A stretch of DNA of 64,000 nt from an uncultured Flavobacteriales bacterium (GCA_937139155.1 CAKZPI010000021.1:1-64000), one strand, 5' to 3'. Positions 9,400 through 19,229 are shown, counted from the first letter of the stretch. The notes: generated by a model not told the origin, from the letters alone. Made by a program: numbers and translations.

Positions 9400-11177
9400 A
9401 ACAGTTGAATAAAACAACCCTAATTCTAGCACTGAGCACACTTGTGATAGGTGTCATAATGGGCTGGCTGATATTCGGTCGCGCCAATACGAACGTGATT
9501 AACGAAGTTGGCCATGCTATTGCTGAAGATACCGAGACCATATGGACCTGTTCTATGCATCCACAAATCAGAAAAGGTGAGCCAGGCGATTGCCCTATTT
9601 GTGGGATGGACTTAATTCCGTTGGAATCGGAACAAAACGAAGAACTAAACCCCATGGCAGTAAGTATGTCTCCCACAGCTATGCAGTTGGCGCAGGTTCA
9701 AACGCTCACGGTGGGTAAGGGAAGTGTCACAAAATCCATTCAACTGAATGGCAAAGTGCAGGAAGATGAACGATTACTGCATACACAATCTTCCCATGTA
9801 TCAGGTCGTATCGAAGAACTAACTGTAACGTTTACAGGAGATTTTGTGTCAAAAGGTAAGATCATTGCAAGGCTTTATTCGCCCGAATTAGTGACAGCTC
9901 AGGAAGAACTTCTCGAAGCACAAAAAATTGCCACGACACAGCCTGCTCTATTCAATGCAGCCAAGGAAAAATTAAAGAAGTGGAAGCTCACAGATAAGCA
10001 AATAGATCAGGTGCTGACTTCAGGTCAGGCTATTGAGTCATTTCCTATTCTTGCAGATGTATCGGGATATGTTACTGAAAAAATGGTCAACCTTGGAGAT
10101 TACGTAAGGCAAGGTGAACCCATATATCAAATAGCAGATTTATCAAAAGTCTGGGTATTGTTTGATGTGTATGAGACGGACATGGGTTTTATAAACAAAG
10201 GGGATAAAGTCGAATACACTATCCAATCAATACCAGGTAAAACATTCAGTGGTACAATCAGCTACATCGACCCTGTAATAGATCCCAAAACAAGAGTGGC
10301 TAAAGCAAGAGTAGAACGAAACAATGCCGACTTAATGCTAAAGCCTGAAATGTTCGTCAGTGGAACCGTAGAAGCAAGTACTTCAACAAAGAAGCCATCA
10401 TTGACGGTTCCAAAATCAGCCGTTATGTGGACAGGCACTCGTTCTGTTGCTTACGTCATGCAAACCAGCTCACAAGGCGTTAGTTTCATAATGCGAGAAG
10501 TTACGCTAGGTCCCGAATTAGGAGATAGTTACGTAATTGAGTCAGGTTTAGAAGCTGGGGAAGAGATTGCAGTTAACGGCACCTTCAGCATTGATGCAGC
10601 AGCACAATTAGCTGGTAAACCAAGCATGATGAACCCTCAAGGCGGGGTAGCTATGACAGGGCACAACCATGGTGGTCTAAAAAATTCTGCAATGGAGAAT
10701 AAGCCCTCTGCCATTAAGAAGACTTCCTTATCTACCTCTGCAAAAAAATCCATAGAGCCTCTTTTCGAGTCTTATTTTAACTTCAAAACTGCCCTTGCAT
10801 CTGACGATTTTAAAAAAGCAAAGCAATCAGGCTTGGCACTGAAGTCTGCACTTGCTAATGTGGATATGAACCTTTTCAAAGGCGATGCTCATGCTGTTTG
10901 GATGGAATTATCATCTTCCCTGAAAAATTCTTTACAACACATTGAACACCAAGAAAACATAGCCTCACTGCGAGAAAGCTTTATCCATATTTCAAACGGG
11001 ATGATAGCAATTGCGGAATCTTTTGAACCCAATTCATTTCCAATTTACATTCAGCATTGCCCGATGGCAAACTCAGATAAAGGTGCAGATTGGCTGAGCC
11101 GAGCAAAAGAAATACGAAACCCCTACTTCGGTGAGTCTATGCTGACTTGCGGAGAAGTAACGAAAGAAATCAACTAA
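9396..11177 (+). CDS. cusB: CusB-type periplasmic adaptor with HMBD and C-terminal DUF3347
   Basis: 593 residues. Membrane anchor at residues 8-28; heavy-metal-binding domain at about 50-72 (TCSMHP then CPICGMDL); membrane-fusion protein core at about 80-390 with a lipoyl/barrel-sandwich half (SGRIEELTV, GDFVSKGKI); a His-containing linker; and a C-terminal DUF3347 at about 455-593 with QHCPMA and NPYFG. It should link pump and channel and pass metal. The tail closely resembles the separate protein encoded next (11202-11759), pointing to domain duplication. Confidence 0.9.
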   Translation: MKQLNKTTLILALSTLVIGVIMGWLIFGRANTNVINEVGHAIAEDTETIWTCSMHPQIRKGEPGDCPICGMDLIPLESEQNEELNPMAVSMSPTAMQLAQVQTLTVGKGSVTKSIQLNGKVQEDERLLHTQSSHVSGRIEELTVTFTGDFVSKGKIIARLYSPELVTAQEELLEAQKIATTQPALFNAAKEKLKKWKLTDKQIDQVLTSGQAIESFPILADVSGYVTEKMVNLGDYVRQGEPIYQIADLSKVWVLFDVYETDMGFINKGDKVEYTIQSIPGKTFSGTISYIDPVIDPKTRVAKARVERNNADLMLKPEMFVSGTVEASTSTKKPSLTVPKSAVMWTGTRSVAYVMQTSSQGVSFIMREVTLGPELGDSYVIESGLEAGEEIAVNGTFSIDAAAQLAGKPSMMNPQGGVAMTGHNHGGLKNSAMENKPSAIKKTSLSTSAKKSIEPLFESYFNFKTALASDDFKKAKQSGLALKSALANVDMNLFKGDAHAVWMELSSSLKNSLQHIEHQENIASLRESFIHISNGMIAIAESFEPNSFPIYIQHCPMANSDKGADWLSRAKEIRNPYFGESMLTCGEVTKEIN

Positions 11178-11201
11178 TTATTCACTTCAAATTCAAATAC
11201 A

Positions 11202-11759
11202 ATGAAATCAACAATTCAGAAATTCAACACAAAAACAAATAATACGATGATGAGAACAATTCTTGCACTGCTTGTATCCATCGGGTTAACAGCCACCCTT
11301 TATTCTTGTGATAACTCGCAGAAAAGCGATGAGAAAAATAAAACAGAGCAATCCACAGTTGATGATGTTCAAGCTTCTGGCGTATTAGATAACTATCTTA
11401 AAGTGAAAGATGCCCTCGTGCAATCTGATGGATCAGCAGCTGGCAAAGCGGCAGGGAAGCTTATACTGAGCATTCCTGATGGTCAAGATGAACTAATGAA
11501 AAAAATACGCTTTGATGCTCAGCATATAGCAGATACAGAAAATGTAGATCACCAACGAGACCACTTCAATACCCTTTCAGACAATATTTACAAGTGGGTA
11601 AAAGAATCTAATGTAAATGATCAAAAGCTATATAAGCAGTATTGTCCGATGGCATTCAGCAACGAAGGTGCCTACTGGCTCAGTGCCGAAAAAGAAGTAA
11701 ACAATCCTTATTTTGGCGATAAGATGTTGCATTGTGGAAGTGTAAAGGAAGAATTGTAA
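11202..11759 (+). CDS. DUF3347 lipoprotein
   Basis: 185 residues from the first ATG; the ATG at 11247 (MMRTILALL) is a better start because it directly precedes the signal peptide and the lipobox LYSC. The mature part is one DUF3347 domain whose end (QYCPMAFSNEGAYWLS, NPYFGDKMLHCG) matches the tail of the preceding adaptor. The family is usually linked to copper efflux and may bind or deliver periplasmic metal through the conserved Cys/Met residues; this role is inferred. Last gene of the efflux operon. Confidence 0.8.
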   Translation: MKSTIQKFNTKTNNTMMRTILALLVSIGLTATLYSCDNSQKSDEKNKTEQSTVDDVQASGVLDNYLKVKDALVQSDGSAAGKAAGKLILSIPDGQDELMKKIRFDAQHIADTENVDHQRDHFNTLSDNIYKWVKESNVNDQKLYKQYCPMAFSNEGAYWLSAEKEVNNPYFGDKMLHCGSVKEEL

Positions 11760-11845
11760 GCCAACGCAGAAGTCACACACTTTGGCTGGCAGCTCAAAGC
11801 CAGCCGCAAACCAAAGCCAGCCAAAGAGTGTGACTACCCTGCCCG
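11760..11845. repeat. Hairpin repeat B, right border of the copper island
   Basis: Inverted repeat with left arm 11772-11790 and right arm 11816-11834 (18 of 19 paired), loop 11791-11815 containing AAAGCCAGCC and GCAAACCAAA. The flanks GCCAACGCA and CTGCCCGAA match repeat A at 252-336, while the stem sequence differs. The following 11846-12107 holds no gene; it contains a short CCAACG...CGTTGG inverted repeat at 12069-12093 just before the next ORF. Confidence 0.65.
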
Positions 11846-12107
11846 AAAAAAAGAAATTTTCAAAAATGCCCCACCCGCGACTAAAAAGAACACAGCAATT
11901 AAATGCCCCGACAAAAATGGACTCTTAACCTACTGAAAATGTGAACAGAAAAGAAAAAACACGATGCCCCAACAAGGTATAAAAAACATAGGGCAGATAA
12001 AGGTTTCAGTGAGATTAGTACTTTTAATAAACATTCTGCTTGACTGACAGGAAAGTGGTTCCAAAAGCCCAACGATTTTTTATACAGAACGTTGGAAAAA
12101 ATATAGC

Positions 12108-12572
12108 ATGACTAGAGCATTACTGTTTTTATGCGGAAGCATTCTTTGGGTTATGACCACCTCTTGGACTGATAGGAACATTCTTGAAATAGTAATCAAC
12201 CTAGACAATGAAGTTCTTTTTGAGTCTGAGTTAACAGAGATAGATTCGATTTCAAGAAAAATCATTTATCATCTTAAAAGTGATAATCCTGGCTTCCCTA
12301 CCCGAGAAACAATATACATTGATGGCATTGGTAAGGTTAAGTCCTCATTAGCAGTTTTCCATTTAAGGGTTAGCAATCAGACCTGCTATGGATCATATAT
12401 TCAGGTTCAGGATGAAATTGAATCCGGAATAAACCAATTGCGGAACGAGGCTTCAATTAAGCATTTCGGGTTAAAACTAAGCGAATTGTCTGATTTACAA
12501 CTAGAAAAAATATGCCTCATTTACCCATTAAGAATTTATGAGAATGATGAGATTTTTGAATTTTTTAAATAG
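12108..12572 (+). CDS. ExbD/TolR-like orphan periplasmic protein
   Basis: 154 residues, one N-terminal hydrophobic segment. I recognise it by its second half: SYIQVQDEIESGINQLRNE followed by FGLKLSELSDLQLEKI and YPLRI corresponds to the end of Bacteroidota ExbD proteins (typically YIAVQNEI...LRDE...FG...L...YPQRI). No ExbB or TonB gene is nearby, and the usual Asp in the transmembrane helix is not evident. It may be a decayed or repurposed ExbD fragment that arrived with the island. Codon use is like the neighbours. Confidence 0.55.
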   Translation: MTRALLFLCGSILWVMTTSWTDRNILEIVINLDNEVLFESELTEIDSISRKIIYHLKSDNPGFPTRETIYIDGIGKVKSSLAVFHLRVSNQTCYGSYIQVQDEIESGINQLRNEASIKHFGLKLSELSDLQLEKICLIYPLRIYENDEIFEFFK

Positions 12573-12603
12573 AAACTGAACTTTTGCCTAATCGAGTAGA
12601 CGG

Positions 12604-12683
12604 CTCCGCCACTAAACAGTAGCGGAGTATACCTCTCTCAGGCCTGCTAAAGCCACCAAGCGTACGGTTCTCGTACTTGGCGG
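12604..12683. other. Two consecutive hairpins of unknown role
   Basis: The first is a perfect 6-bp stem CTCCGC/GCGGAG (12604-12609, 12622-12627). The second is formed by CCACCAA at about 12653 and TTGGCGG at about 12677, with an inner GTAC/GTAC step around GGTTCTC. The AGCGTACGGTTCTC wording is reminiscent of the conserved 3' domains of group II introns, but no intron-encoded protein is present, so a remnant is only a guess. Confidence 0.3.
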
Positions 12684-12719
12684 TTCGCCAACCATCCCAA
12701 CAACCGCTCTTTACAACTC

Positions 12720-13260
12720 AACACCTCAGTAGGAGTGACTAGTGACTAGTGACTGGAAAGTCTGATATTCAGTAACTTTACAATTAAAACAACCAATAGT
12801 GGTTTGAGGTACTTGGAACTAGGTACTAGGAAATAGGGGGAATGAGCTTACCTGAAATACACCGACAAAACACCTCAATAGGAGTGACTAGTGACTAGTG
12901 ACTAGTGACTGGAAAGCCTGATATTCAGTATCTTTACTATTAAAACAGCCAATAGCGGTTTGAGGTACTTGGAACTAGGTACTAGGAAATTGGTAGGATG
13001 AAACTGCCTGAAGTTGAGTATTTTAACACATCAAACACTAAACAGCTCAACACCTAAACGACTCAACATCTCAACACCCCAACACCTAAACGACTCAACA
13101 TCTCAACGCCCCAACAGGGGTGACTAGTGACTAGTGACTAGTGACGGATGTCCTGAAATTGAGCATTTTAGAATCTCAATCACTAAATGATTCTCTCAAC
13201 CATAAACTCTCAACCCTCAACCCTCAACTCTCAACCCTCAACCCTCAACTAAAAAACCTG
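12720..13260. repeat. Composite intergenic repeat, copy 1
   Basis: Non-coding tract built from short repeated words: GTGACTAGTGACTAGTGACT, GGAACTAGGTACTAGGAAAT, CTCAACACCTAAACGACTC and AACCCTCAACTCTCAACC. Two tandem copies of a roughly 150-bp unit start near 12720 and 12870. Variants of the same words occur at 56276-57060 and 58451-58922. No transposase or terminal inverted repeats are seen. Nothing else was recognised between 12573 and 13388. Confidence 0.75.
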
Positions 13261-13388
13261 AGTGACTATTAACTGGAATGTACCGGTGCAAAAAATCATG
13301 GACAAGAATTTGTCGGCCCCCCGCTTTAAATAACCAAGAGCTTGCATTACTTTTGAAACCTAACCTCAAATAATTTAATTCCTCAGCC

Positions 13389-13928
13389 ATGAAGTACTTG
13401 AAATATATCCTCGGTTTATTGGTCCTTTTACTTATCGGATTTTTTGCCATGGGCCTAATCAAACCTGAAATATCCTATGAATGTGAAATCATGGTTGAGA
13501 AACCCACTTCGGAAGCTTGGGCGGTTTTAGAGGATGAAAGCCGAATGGGTGAGTGGATGCCCGGTTTTCAGAAAATTGAACATATAAGCGGAACCAAAGG
13601 CTCTGTTGGAGCAGTTTCTAATGTTTATTTTTTGCAAGATGGAAAGGAAACCGTCATCAAAGAAACCATAACTGCCATCCAGCCCAATGAGTCTATTTCC
13701 ATGCGTTTTGAAAATGAATTCATGAACATGGACTATAAAATGGTGCTCAATTCGGTAGAGGGAAAAACCAAAATCACCACCACCACAAGGGCCGAAGGGA
13801 ATGGTTTAATGTCTAAATCCATTATGGCTGTGGCTGGAGGGTCTATTAAAGCGCAAGAAGAATCCAACCTGGCCAATCTTAAAAAGACCATCGAAGAAAA
13901 TACCCGTAATTATTCCCAAGTTCAATGA
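13389..13928 (+). CDS. SRPBCC family protein with N-terminal membrane anchor
   Basis: 179 residues. Residues 3-26 are a hydrophobic anchor (YLKYILGLLVLLLIGFFAMGL). The remainder has the START/SRPBCC (polyketide cyclase-like) pattern: YECEIMVEKPTSEAWAVLED at the start and a central beta-rich region (MRFENEFMNMDYKMV). The family binds hydrophobic ligands; no specific ligand can be named. It stands alone, with about 125 bp of repeat-free leader upstream. Confidence 0.7.
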   Translation: MKYLKYILGLLVLLLIGFFAMGLIKPEISYECEIMVEKPTSEAWAVLEDESRMGEWMPGFQKIEHISGTKGSVGAVSNVYFLQDGKETVIKETITAIQPNESISMRFENEFMNMDYKMVLNSVEGKTKITTTTRAEGNGLMSKSIMAVAGGSIKAQEESNLANLKKTIEENTRNYSQVQ

Positions 13929-14079
13929 AATCTTAAGTCTGTAATAGGTTGATAATTAGACATTTTATTTTGGCTTAGGTTTTTCGAAGTAAATGTTTTC
14001 AAAAAGTCCTGCCTCTTGGTCACACCCAGACTCTTTGATTTGCGTAGGGTCTAAAGAATGGCCTAAACAATAAAAACCA

Positions 14080-14700
14080 ATGAATACCTTCGATCGAAAG
14101 CAGCACTGGGAAAATATTTACCAAAACAAGGAAATGAAGGAGTTTAGCTGGTACCAATCCAAGCCGGAGACTTCCCTGAACTTCCTTAATGATTTCAACC
14201 TTCCCAAAACCGCAAAAATCATCGATGTTGGTGGGGGAGATGGGTTTTTGGTGGATTCACTTCTCGACCTAGGCTACCAAGATCTTACGGTTCTAGACAT
14301 CTCAGCCCATGCCATTGAAAGGGCTAAAAAACGATTGGGCGATCGAGGAAAAAAGGTGAAATGGCTGATTTCCGATGCCACAAATTTCAAGCCCAATGAG
14401 AAATATGATTTCTGGCACGATCGGGCGGTTTTTCACTTTTTAAAGGATGAAAAGGATGTTTCTAGCTACTTAAAAACGGCCAAAGAAAGTCTTAACCCCA
14501 ATGCTTTTTTGCTCATGGGTACCTTTTCAGAAGAGGGTCCGGTAAAATGCAGCGGAATCGAAATCAAGCAGTATACTGAAGAGGCCCTGACTAATCTCTT
14601 TACCGATTCCTTCAAAAAGCTAAACTGCATAAGGCTTGATCATAAAACTCCTTTTGATACCCTGCAAAACTTCCTCTTTTGCAGCTTTCAGAAAATTTGA
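14080..14700 (+). CDS. Class I SAM-dependent methyltransferase
   Basis: 206 residues, single Rossmann methyltransferase domain. Motif I is IIDVGGGDGFLVDSLL (residues 48-63), the acidic end of strand 2 is LTVLDIS, and the region after motif II has ISDATNF. It resembles TehB/thiopurine methyltransferase-like small-molecule methyltransferases (WYQ near the start; WHDRAVFHFL in the middle). The substrate is unknown. Confidence 0.8.
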   Translation: MNTFDRKQHWENIYQNKEMKEFSWYQSKPETSLNFLNDFNLPKTAKIIDVGGGDGFLVDSLLDLGYQDLTVLDISAHAIERAKKRLGDRGKKVKWLISDATNFKPNEKYDFWHDRAVFHFLKDEKDVSSYLKTAKESLNPNAFLLMGTFSEEGPVKCSGIEIKQYTEEALTNLFTDSFKKLNCIRLDHKTPFDTLQNFLFCSFQKI

Positions 14701-14858
14701 GAAAGGGATTTACCTTTGAGTTTTCAATGGTTACAAGGGTGAAATAGCCCATGTAATTCAAATCGAAATTTTTCGAAACTTGTTGATTTCTTCCTCCTGC
14801 TCGCGGCACAATCTTGAGGGGTTCTGCGTAATTTTAACCACTCAAAACTCCTCAGGCC

Positions 14859-17800
14859 ATGTTTTTAATTTACGATACGGAAACCACGGGATTACCCGAT
14901 AATTTCAATGCTCCCCATACCGATACTGACAATTGGCCAAGGCTGGTTCAATTGGCATGGCAACTTCACGATGAGAAAGGGGAGCTCATCCGTGCCGAAA
15001 ACCACATCGTTCGTCCTGACGGGTTTACCATCCCTTTCAATTCGGAGCAAATTCACGGCATTTCCACCGAAAGGGCTTTAAAAGAAGGGAAAGAACTTCA
15101 ATCGGTTCTCGATCAATTTGAAGCCGACCTTAAACAAACTGAATTTGTTTGTGGCCATAATTTGAGTTTTGACAATATGGTCATGGGGGCCGAGTATGTA
15201 AGAACAGAAACCCCCACGGTACTACTTGATCTTAAGGTGATTGATACCAAGGATGTATCTACAAACTATTGCGCCATTCCAGGCGGAAAGGGGGGTAAAT
15301 TCAAATGGCCAACCCTTACTGAACTTCACGAAAAGCTATTTGGGGAAGGCTTTGATGCAGCTCATAACGCAGCTGCTGATGTGGAGGCCACGGCCCGATG
15401 TCTTCTTGAATTGGTTCGGATTGGAGTTGCGGATTCCAAGGTTACCGGAAAATCAAAAGAATTTCATCAAGCTTTTAAGGAGGCCAACCCAGACCCTATT
15501 GAGGCGATTGGTCTTGCCGTTAAAGCCTATCATGAGCCCGAGCGCACACAAACTCAGGGCAAAGGACTCGATCTTGAAGGGGTTGAAATTGACCACCTTG
15601 AAGATGTGAACTTCGTCCACCTTCACAACCATTCTCAGTACAGCATCCTTGAATCAACCATTCAGGTTCCTGACCTGATTAAAATGGCAGGTAAAGCCAA
15701 AATGCCAGCGGTTGCCATGACGGATATGGGCAATTTAATGGGCGCCTTCCAATTTGTTTCCGCCGCCAAGGCATACAATGCAAGCAGTGAGCATAAGGTG
15801 AAACCCATTGTAGGTTGTGAATTAAACCTTTGCAAAGACCGACATAATAAATCGGTGAAAGACAATGGGTTTCAACAGGTTTTCCTGGCAAAAAACAAAA
15901 GAGGTTATCATAATTTAGCCAAACTTTCTTCAGCGGCCCATATTGAAGGGAAATACTATGTGCCGAGAATTGACCGGGAAATATTACTTGAACTTAAAGA
16001 GGATATCATTGCCCTTTCTGGCGGATTGAGGGGAGAAATTTCAAGTCTAATCTTAAATGTTGGTGAACACCAGGCTGAGGAGGCTTTTCTTTGGTGGAAA
16101 GAACATTTTGAAGATGATTTTTACGTTGAACTGATTCGCCATGGTTTGCCTGAAGAAGAAAGGGTGAATGAGGTTCTCCTTAGTTTTTGCAAGAAGCATG
16201 GGGTGAAATACTTAGCCACCAATAATTCTTTTTACCTGACCAAAGAAGATGCCGATGCCCATGATGTTTTGCTTTGTATAAAAGAACAGAGAAAAAAATC
16301 TGAGCCCATTGGTAGCGGAAGAGGGTTTAGGTATGGCTTCCCGAATAATGAATTCTATTTCAAGTCTGCCGATGAGATGAAAAAGCTCTTTGCAGATTTA
16401 CCTGAGGCCATTGAAACCACCATGGAAGTGGCAGATAAGGTTGAAGAGTTTGACCTTGAGCGGGATGTACTTCTTCCTAAGTTTGGCATTCCTGAACAAT
16501 TCCTGGATCCGGAAGACGAAAAGGATGGGGGCAACCGGGGTGAGAATGCCTACCTAAGGCATTTGACCTATGAAGGGGCCAAGGAAAGGTATGGAGAAGA
16601 GCTTTCAGAAGAGGTTCGTGAGCGACTGGATTTTGAGCTTGAAACCATTGAGAAAACGGGGTACCCAGGATACTTTTTGATTGTTCAAGATTTCATAGCC
16701 GAGGCGAGGAAAATGGGGGTTTCTGTTGGTCCGGGAAGGGGTTCAGCTGCTGGTTCAGCCGTGGCCTATTGCCTTTGGATTACCAATGTTGACCCCATTA
16801 AGTACGATCTGCTTTTTGAGCGTTTCTTGAATCCGGAAAGGGTTTCTATGCCAGATATTGATATTGATTTTGATGATCGGGGAAGAGGGAAGGTTATTGA
16901 GTGGGTTGTAAATAAATATGGGGCCCAGCAGGTGGCTCAAATCATTACCTACGGCACCATGGCTGCTAAGTCTAGCCTAAGAGACTGCGCTAGGGTATTG
17001 GAGTTGTCGCTTCAAGATGCCGATGTCTTGGCCAAGAAAATGCCAGATATTAAGCTTAAAAAGCTATTCTCTTTAGAGGAAAAGGAGTTGAAGGAGAAGG
17101 TAGGCGATGGTTTTGCAAATGCGCTTGAAATAAAAGAAATTTCTAAGGGCGACGCCTTGATTAGCCAAGTGGTAAACAAGGCCAGAACCCTTGAAGGATC
17201 CATTCGGAATACGGGCATTCATGCCTGCGGGGTAATCATTACTCCTTCAGACATTCGAGAACACATTCCGGTGGCGGTTTCTAAGGAGTCTGAACTTTGG
17301 TGTACCCAGTTTGACAACAATGTGGTTGAATCGGCGGGGCTTTTAAAAATGGACTTCCTGGGCTTGAAAAACCTTACCATCATTAAGGACGCCATTGCCC
17401 TAATTAAAAACCGACATGGATTTGAAATTGATCCAGATGAAATACCTCTCGATGACCCTGCAACCTATGAATTATTCCAAGCCGGTTTAACCGTTGCCAT
17501 ATTTCAATATGAAAGTCCGGGAATGCAAAAGCATCTCAAAAACCTCAAGCCGGATAAGTTTGAGGATTTGATTGCGATGAATGCCTTATATCGTCCGGGG
17601 CCCCTCCAATACATTGATGATTTCATCAAGCGTAAGCATGGGCAACAAGAAATCCATTACGATTTGCCGGTAATGGAAAAGTACCTGAAAGACACCTATG
17701 GAATTACGGTGTATCAGGAGCAAGTAATGCTGCTTTCTCAGGAATTGGCCGGGTTCTCAAAGGGACAGGCGGATGCCCTAAGAAAGGCCATGGGGAAAAA

Positions 17801-19169
17801 GAAGAAGGATGTACTGGATAAGATGTACCCGAAATTCATTGAAGGCTGTACCGAAAGGGGATTCCCGGAAGATAAGGTTGCCAAGATTTGGAAAGACTGG
17901 GAAGCCTTTGCATCCTATGCATTTAACAAGTCACATTCAACTTGTTATGCCTATGTGGCCTTCCAAACGGCTTATCTAAAAGCCAATTACCCAGCAGAAT
18001 ACATGGCTGCTGTGCTCACCAACAACATGAACGACATCAAGGAGGTGACCAAGTTCATGGAGGAGTGCAGAAACCTGAACCTGGATATTTTTGGTCCTTC
18101 TGTAAACGAATCCGCGTACAATTTTGCCGTGAACAAAGATGGGCAAATCCGTTTCGGCCTTGGAGCCATCAAAGGGGTAGGGCAAGGAGCCGTTGAAAAC
18201 ATTGTAGCTGAACGTGAGGCCAACGGGCTGTTTGAAGATTTCTTTGATTTCTTGAAAAGGGTAGACCTGAGAACGGTAAACAAGAAAACCCTTGAGTCAT
18301 TGGTTATGGCTGGGGCATTTGATGAATTTGAAGGCATGCACAGGGGCTTGTTTTTTCACCCTGACCCGAATGGAATTACTTTCTTAGAGCGAGCCGTGAA
18401 ATTTGCTCAGGCCTTTCAAGAGCTTAAAAACGCCCCCCCGAATCTTTTCGGAGAGGCCAGTGAGGAAGGAATCGAAAACCCTGAAATACCAGTAGTTGCT
18501 CCCTGGGATAAAATGTATGCCCTGCAAAAGGAAAAGGAATTGGTAGGAATTTACATTTCGGGCCACCCCTTAGACGCCTTTAAATTCCACATCAGCCACT
18601 TCTGCAATATGCCCTTGAAAAACCTCGATTATGATGCATTTCCTGAACTGAGCAAAAGGCCTAGTTTGAGGATTGCGGGGGTGCTGACCTTCGTGCGAAA
18701 CTCAATCACCAAGAAAGGAGAACCTTGGGCTGAATTTACCTTAGAAGATTTTGACGGTAGCTTCACATTTAGAGCTTTTGGCAAAACCTATGGCATGGTA
18801 AAGGACTATTTGGTGGAGGGAGCCTATCTGTACATGGTTGTAAATGTGGCCTTCCATGAATACAGAAATCAGTATCAAATCAACATTAAAGATGTGATGC
18901 TTTTGTCAGAAACCATGGACAAATGTGCGAAGAGCTTTACGGCAATCCTGTCATTAAGTCAGCTTACCAAAGAGACGGTAGCTGAGTTGGATGAGGTTTT
19001 TAGAAAATACCCAGGAGGTAAACCTCTGAAGATCATGGTGTACGATAGGGTGGAAGGCGAAAAACCTCAAGCATTAGAAATGAATTCAGGCAAGGTACAA
19101 GTTCGAGTATGTGAAGAGCTGGTACGTGAATTGCAGGAACTAGATTGCAATAAATTTCGTTTTAATTAG
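14859..19169 (+). CDS. dnaE: DNA polymerase III alpha subunit with fused N-terminal exonuclease
   Basis: 1436 residues, the replicative polymerase. Residues 1-190 are a DnaQ-like 3'-5' exonuclease (FLIYDTETTGLP as ExoI, GHNLSFDN as ExoII), an arrangement I associate with Bacteroidota DnaE. The PHP domain starts near 251 (FVHLHNHSQYS). The polymerase active site near 664 has PDIDIDFDDRGRG, and GPGRGSAAGS lies just before it. A helix-hairpin-helix region and OB fold follow (FGLGAIKGVGQGAVENI; LRIAGVLTFVRN). Full length. Single-gene unit followed by trxA. Confidence 0.96.
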   Translation: MFLIYDTETTGLPDNFNAPHTDTDNWPRLVQLAWQLHDEKGELIRAENHIVRPDGFTIPFNSEQIHGISTERALKEGKELQSVLDQFEADLKQTEFVCGHNLSFDNMVMGAEYVRTETPTVLLDLKVIDTKDVSTNYCAIPGGKGGKFKWPTLTELHEKLFGEGFDAAHNAAADVEATARCLLELVRIGVADSKVTGKSKEFHQAFKEANPDPIEAIGLAVKAYHEPERTQTQGKGLDLEGVEIDHLEDVNFVHLHNHSQYSILESTIQVPDLIKMAGKAKMPAVAMTDMGNLMGAFQFVSAAKAYNASSEHKVKPIVGCELNLCKDRHNKSVKDNGFQQVFLAKNKRGYHNLAKLSSAAHIEGKYYVPRIDREILLELKEDIIALSGGLRGEISSLILNVGEHQAEEAFLWWKEHFEDDFYVELIRHGLPEEERVNEVLLSFCKKHGVKYLATNNSFYLTKEDADAHDVLLCIKEQRKKSEPIGSGRGFRYGFPNNEFYFKSADEMKKLFADLPEAIETTMEVADKVEEFDLERDVLLPKFGIPEQFLDPEDEKDGGNRGENAYLRHLTYEGAKERYGEELSEEVRERLDFELETIEKTGYPGYFLIVQDFIAEARKMGVSVGPGRGSAAGSAVAYCLWITNVDPIKYDLLFERFLNPERVSMPDIDIDFDDRGRGKVIEWVVNKYGAQQVAQIITYGTMAAKSSLRDCARVLELSLQDADVLAKKMPDIKLKKLFSLEEKELKEKVGDGFANALEIKEISKGDALISQVVNKARTLEGSIRNTGIHACGVIITPSDIREHIPVAVSKESELWCTQFDNNVVESAGLLKMDFLGLKNLTIIKDAIALIKNRHGFEIDPDEIPLDDPATYELFQAGLTVAIFQYESPGMQKHLKNLKPDKFEDLIAMNALYRPGPLQYIDDFIKRKHGQQEIHYDLPVMEKYLKDTYGITVYQEQVMLLSQELAGFSKGQADALRKAMGKKKKDVLDKMYPKFIEGCTERGFPEDKVAKIWKDWEAFASYAFNKSHSTCYAYVAFQTAYLKANYPAEYMAAVLTNNMNDIKEVTKFMEECRNLNLDIFGPSVNESAYNFAVNKDGQIRFGLGAIKGVGQGAVENIVAEREANGLFEDFFDFLKRVDLRTVNKKTLESLVMAGAFDEFEGMHRGLFFHPDPNGITFLERAVKFAQAFQELKNAPPNLFGEASEEGIENPEIPVVAPWDKMYALQKEKELVGIYISGHPLDAFKFHISHFCNMPLKNLDYDAFPELSKRPSLRIAGVLTFVRNSITKKGEPWAEFTLEDFDGSFTFRAFGKTYGMVKDYLVEGAYLYMVVNVAFHEYRNQYQINIKDVMLLSETMDKCAKSFTAILSLSQLTKETVAELDEVFRKYPGGKPLKIMVYDRVEGEKPQALEMNSGKVQVRVCEELVRELQELDCNKFRFN

Positions 19170-19184
19170 TATTGGGTAGATTCT

Positions 19185-19192
19185 TATTTTTG
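19185..19192 (+). promoter_or_regulatory. -7 promoter element for trxA
   Basis: TATTTTTG fits the Bacteroidota -7 consensus TAnnTTTG. It lies between the dnaE stop and the trxA ATG at 19230, predicting a leader of about 30 nt. No convincing -33 TTG is seen at ideal spacing. Confidence 0.5.
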
Positions 19193-19229
19193 CCCAGAAT
19201 CTGAAAATCAGAAAAAGTAAATTTTTATC

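Noticed and set aside
12720..13260. Insertion sequence or MITE
   Set aside because: No terminal inverted repeats, target duplications or transposase; only repeated words.
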